Notes under the pieces: generated by a model
What the model was told of the DNA's origin: nothing
Seen by the model: the letters and a program-made list of their open reading frames with translations, nothing else
Database searches by the model: none
Shown here: positions 63,180 through 64,000 of the stretch, piece by piece
Numbering within the stretch: the stretch's first letter is position 1
Layout of the letters: each line of letters begins with the position of its first letter
Program-made: the position numbers and the translations under genes
Origin: Romboutsia hominis
GTDB lineage: Bacteria; Bacillota; Clostridia; Peptostreptococcales; Peptostreptococcaceae
DNA: 64,000 bases
Direction of reading: 5' to 3'
Assembly (NCBI RefSeq): GCF_900002575.1
Contig: NZ_LN650648.1
Span: 310,001 to 374,000, forward strand

Positions 63180-63377
63180 TATTATATTATTAATAGTCAC
63201 CGACAGGAACGGACATAGAAGGACACAACCACAATTTATATCATAAGAATAAATTAATTTACTCAGATTATTTTTAAATGATGAATAATATAAGAGTAAA
63301 TCTAATGACATGGAAAATACTATCCCCCCTGAATAGTATTAAAAAAGCTTAAGACTGCATATGCAGTCTATTTTTTT
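63180..63377 (+). ncRNA. Possible small RNA with C-rich loop
   Basis: This 570-base gap has no gene. It contains a hairpin AATACTAT / ATAGTATT (63316-63340) whose loop is CCCCCCTGA, then a strong terminator (AGACTGC / GCAGTCT, T7, 63352-63377). C-rich loops like this bind G-rich ribosome-binding sites in several Firmicute regulatory RNAs. No clear promoter was found, so boundaries are guesses. The part near 63203-63215 (GGAACGGACATAG) resembles the dispersed repeat. Confidence 0.4.
63352..63377 (+). terminator. Orphan intrinsic terminator
   Basis: AGACTGC pairs with GCAGTCT around ATAT and T7 follows. No protein gene lies between it and the trxA terminator. Confidence 0.85.
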
Positions 63378-63580
63378 ACAAAAAATTAGCTTGCATATTG
63401 AGAGGATATATATAGGAAGTTAAGATAAAAGAATTAGTAAAACACAAAAAATGGTATTGATTTAATTAAAACAATACCATTTTTAATTTATTGATATTTA
63501 CAGATATACTATTATATATGTAGTGCAGGCATTTTCTATAATGATTAGCTATTAAATATAAATAGTTTTTATAAAATTTA

Positions 63581-64000
63581 TTAAAGATTATAATTAAATG
63601 AACTAATAAGGTTATCTAACTTGAATTTAGGATATATAGGTTTCGAATTGCACATAGAACGTAATATTAAGTAATGCTTATATTCATTACTATCAGATTT
63701 AAAATATTTATTTATAGATATTTCTAACATGTCTTCTTTATCACTAAAATTCATATATTTTAAATAAGAGTCCTTTAAATTAGGGTAATCTAAAGTAAGA
63801 GAATAAAACTTTCTTTCTACTATTTTCAAATCTTCTATAAGTTTATATGTTCGATTATTTATTTCTTGATTTAAAAAATCACAATCTCTAGAACTATTAG
63901 TTAAATCTGACATAATTTCATACTGGATATGCTTGATTTTTTTATTTAACATAAGGGATAAGCAAAATAGTTCACCTAGTTCTTTTTCTTTTTCAAATTC
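63581..64000 (-). CDS. Unidentified gene, 5' part beyond the window
   Basis: On the minus strand an open frame runs from the window edge to the stop at 63581 (140 codons seen). An internal ATG at 63952 lacks a ribosome-binding site and the frame stays open upstream of it, so the true start is outside. The sequence is charged, probably helical, with many Lys, Asn and Tyr. No family recognised. Confidence 0.55.
   Translation of the reverse strand, partial: EFEKEKELGELFCLSLMLNKKIKHIQYEIMSDLTNSSRDCDFLNQEINNRTYKLIEDLKIVERKFYSLTLDYPNLKDSYLKYMNFSDKEDMLEISINKYFKSDSNEYKHYLILRSMCNSKPIYPKFKLDNLISSFNYNL

Noticed and set aside
63111-63311. A 66-codon open frame on the minus strand
   Set aside because: Low-complexity sequence rich in Phe, Tyr and Ser, no ribosome-binding site.
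1-64000. CRISPR arrays, tRNA or rRNA genes, insertion sequences, prophage, replication origin
   Set aside because: I found no regularly spaced repeats, cloverleaf genes, transposase or phage genes, or clusters of DnaA boxes by reading.

Overview
The window is very AT-rich chromosomal DNA from a low-GC, anaerobic, Gram-positive clostridium. The best fit is the Peptostreptococcaceae (Paraclostridium/Paeniclostridium or a relative of Clostridioides). The evidence is the A/T-biased codon use, strong Shine-Dalgarno sites, the anaerobic nucleotide reductase pair nrdD/nrdG, the anaerobic thiamine genes thiSFGH, CheV, and a secreted thermolysin-type protease carrying CWB2 wall-binding repeats. I saw no rRNA, tRNA, CRISPR array, transposase or prophage. 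The species call is inference.

Layout. 1-6.7 kb: end of an unknown gene, a TDT transporter, then a two-component system (NarL type) with a three-gene ABC-2 exporter arranged like Bacillus lnrJKLMN. 6.8-9.2 kb: a repeat-built coiled-coil protein and CheV. 9.3-14.8 kb: a Fur-type operator and a complete siderophore/ferric-chelate ABC importer followed by a MATE pump. 15-18.2 kb: a small unknown protein, a second MATE gene behind a hairpin leader, and a soluble reductive-dehalogenase-like iron-sulfur protein. 18.3-22.4 kb: a patch of gene decay. yedF, a selenium-type cysteine desulfurase, a DUF4269 gene and alkD are all broken, while yedE and ogt look intact. 22.5-29.3 kb: a ferredoxin-nitroreductase with a divergent LysR regulator, lysP under a lysine riboswitch, and the wall-bound metalloprotease. 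29.4-33.3 kb: small proteins and nrdDG under paired NrdR boxes. 33.3-34.6 kb: a dispersed repeat, a probable iron-regulated small RNA and a cysteine-poor S4 paralogue, the last two under similar Fur-box promoters. 34.7-41.5 kb: HxlR regulator and TcyP-like cystine transporter, brnQ behind a CodY box and an attenuator-like leader, dbpA, hpf and a CPBP protease. 41.7-45.5 kb: a TPP riboswitch and thiSFGH-tenI. 45.6-51.3 kb: a MerR regulator, two small proteins, and a second Fur-controlled siderophore importer (yclNOPQ type). 51.5-64 kb: an ABC exporter, an orphan BceAB pair, a DUF2975/XRE pair, a large unknown HTH regulator divergent from an MFS transporter, a methyltransferase, a C_GCAxxG_C_C protein, thioredoxin, a possible C-rich small RNA and a partial unknown gene.

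How they work together. Much of the window concerns nutrient uptake under direct RNA or repressor control: lysine (riboswitch), branched-chain amino acids (CodY plus attenuator), cystine (palindromic operator), thiamine (TPP riboswitch) and iron (two importers with Fur-type boxes). The most novel signal is at 33.57-34.57 kb. Two promoters of the same design, each overlapped by a Fur-type box, appear to drive a roughly 240-nt transcript and a ribosomal protein S4 paralogue that lacks the metal-cluster cysteines. This suggests an iron-sparing response, but it is inference from sequence alone.
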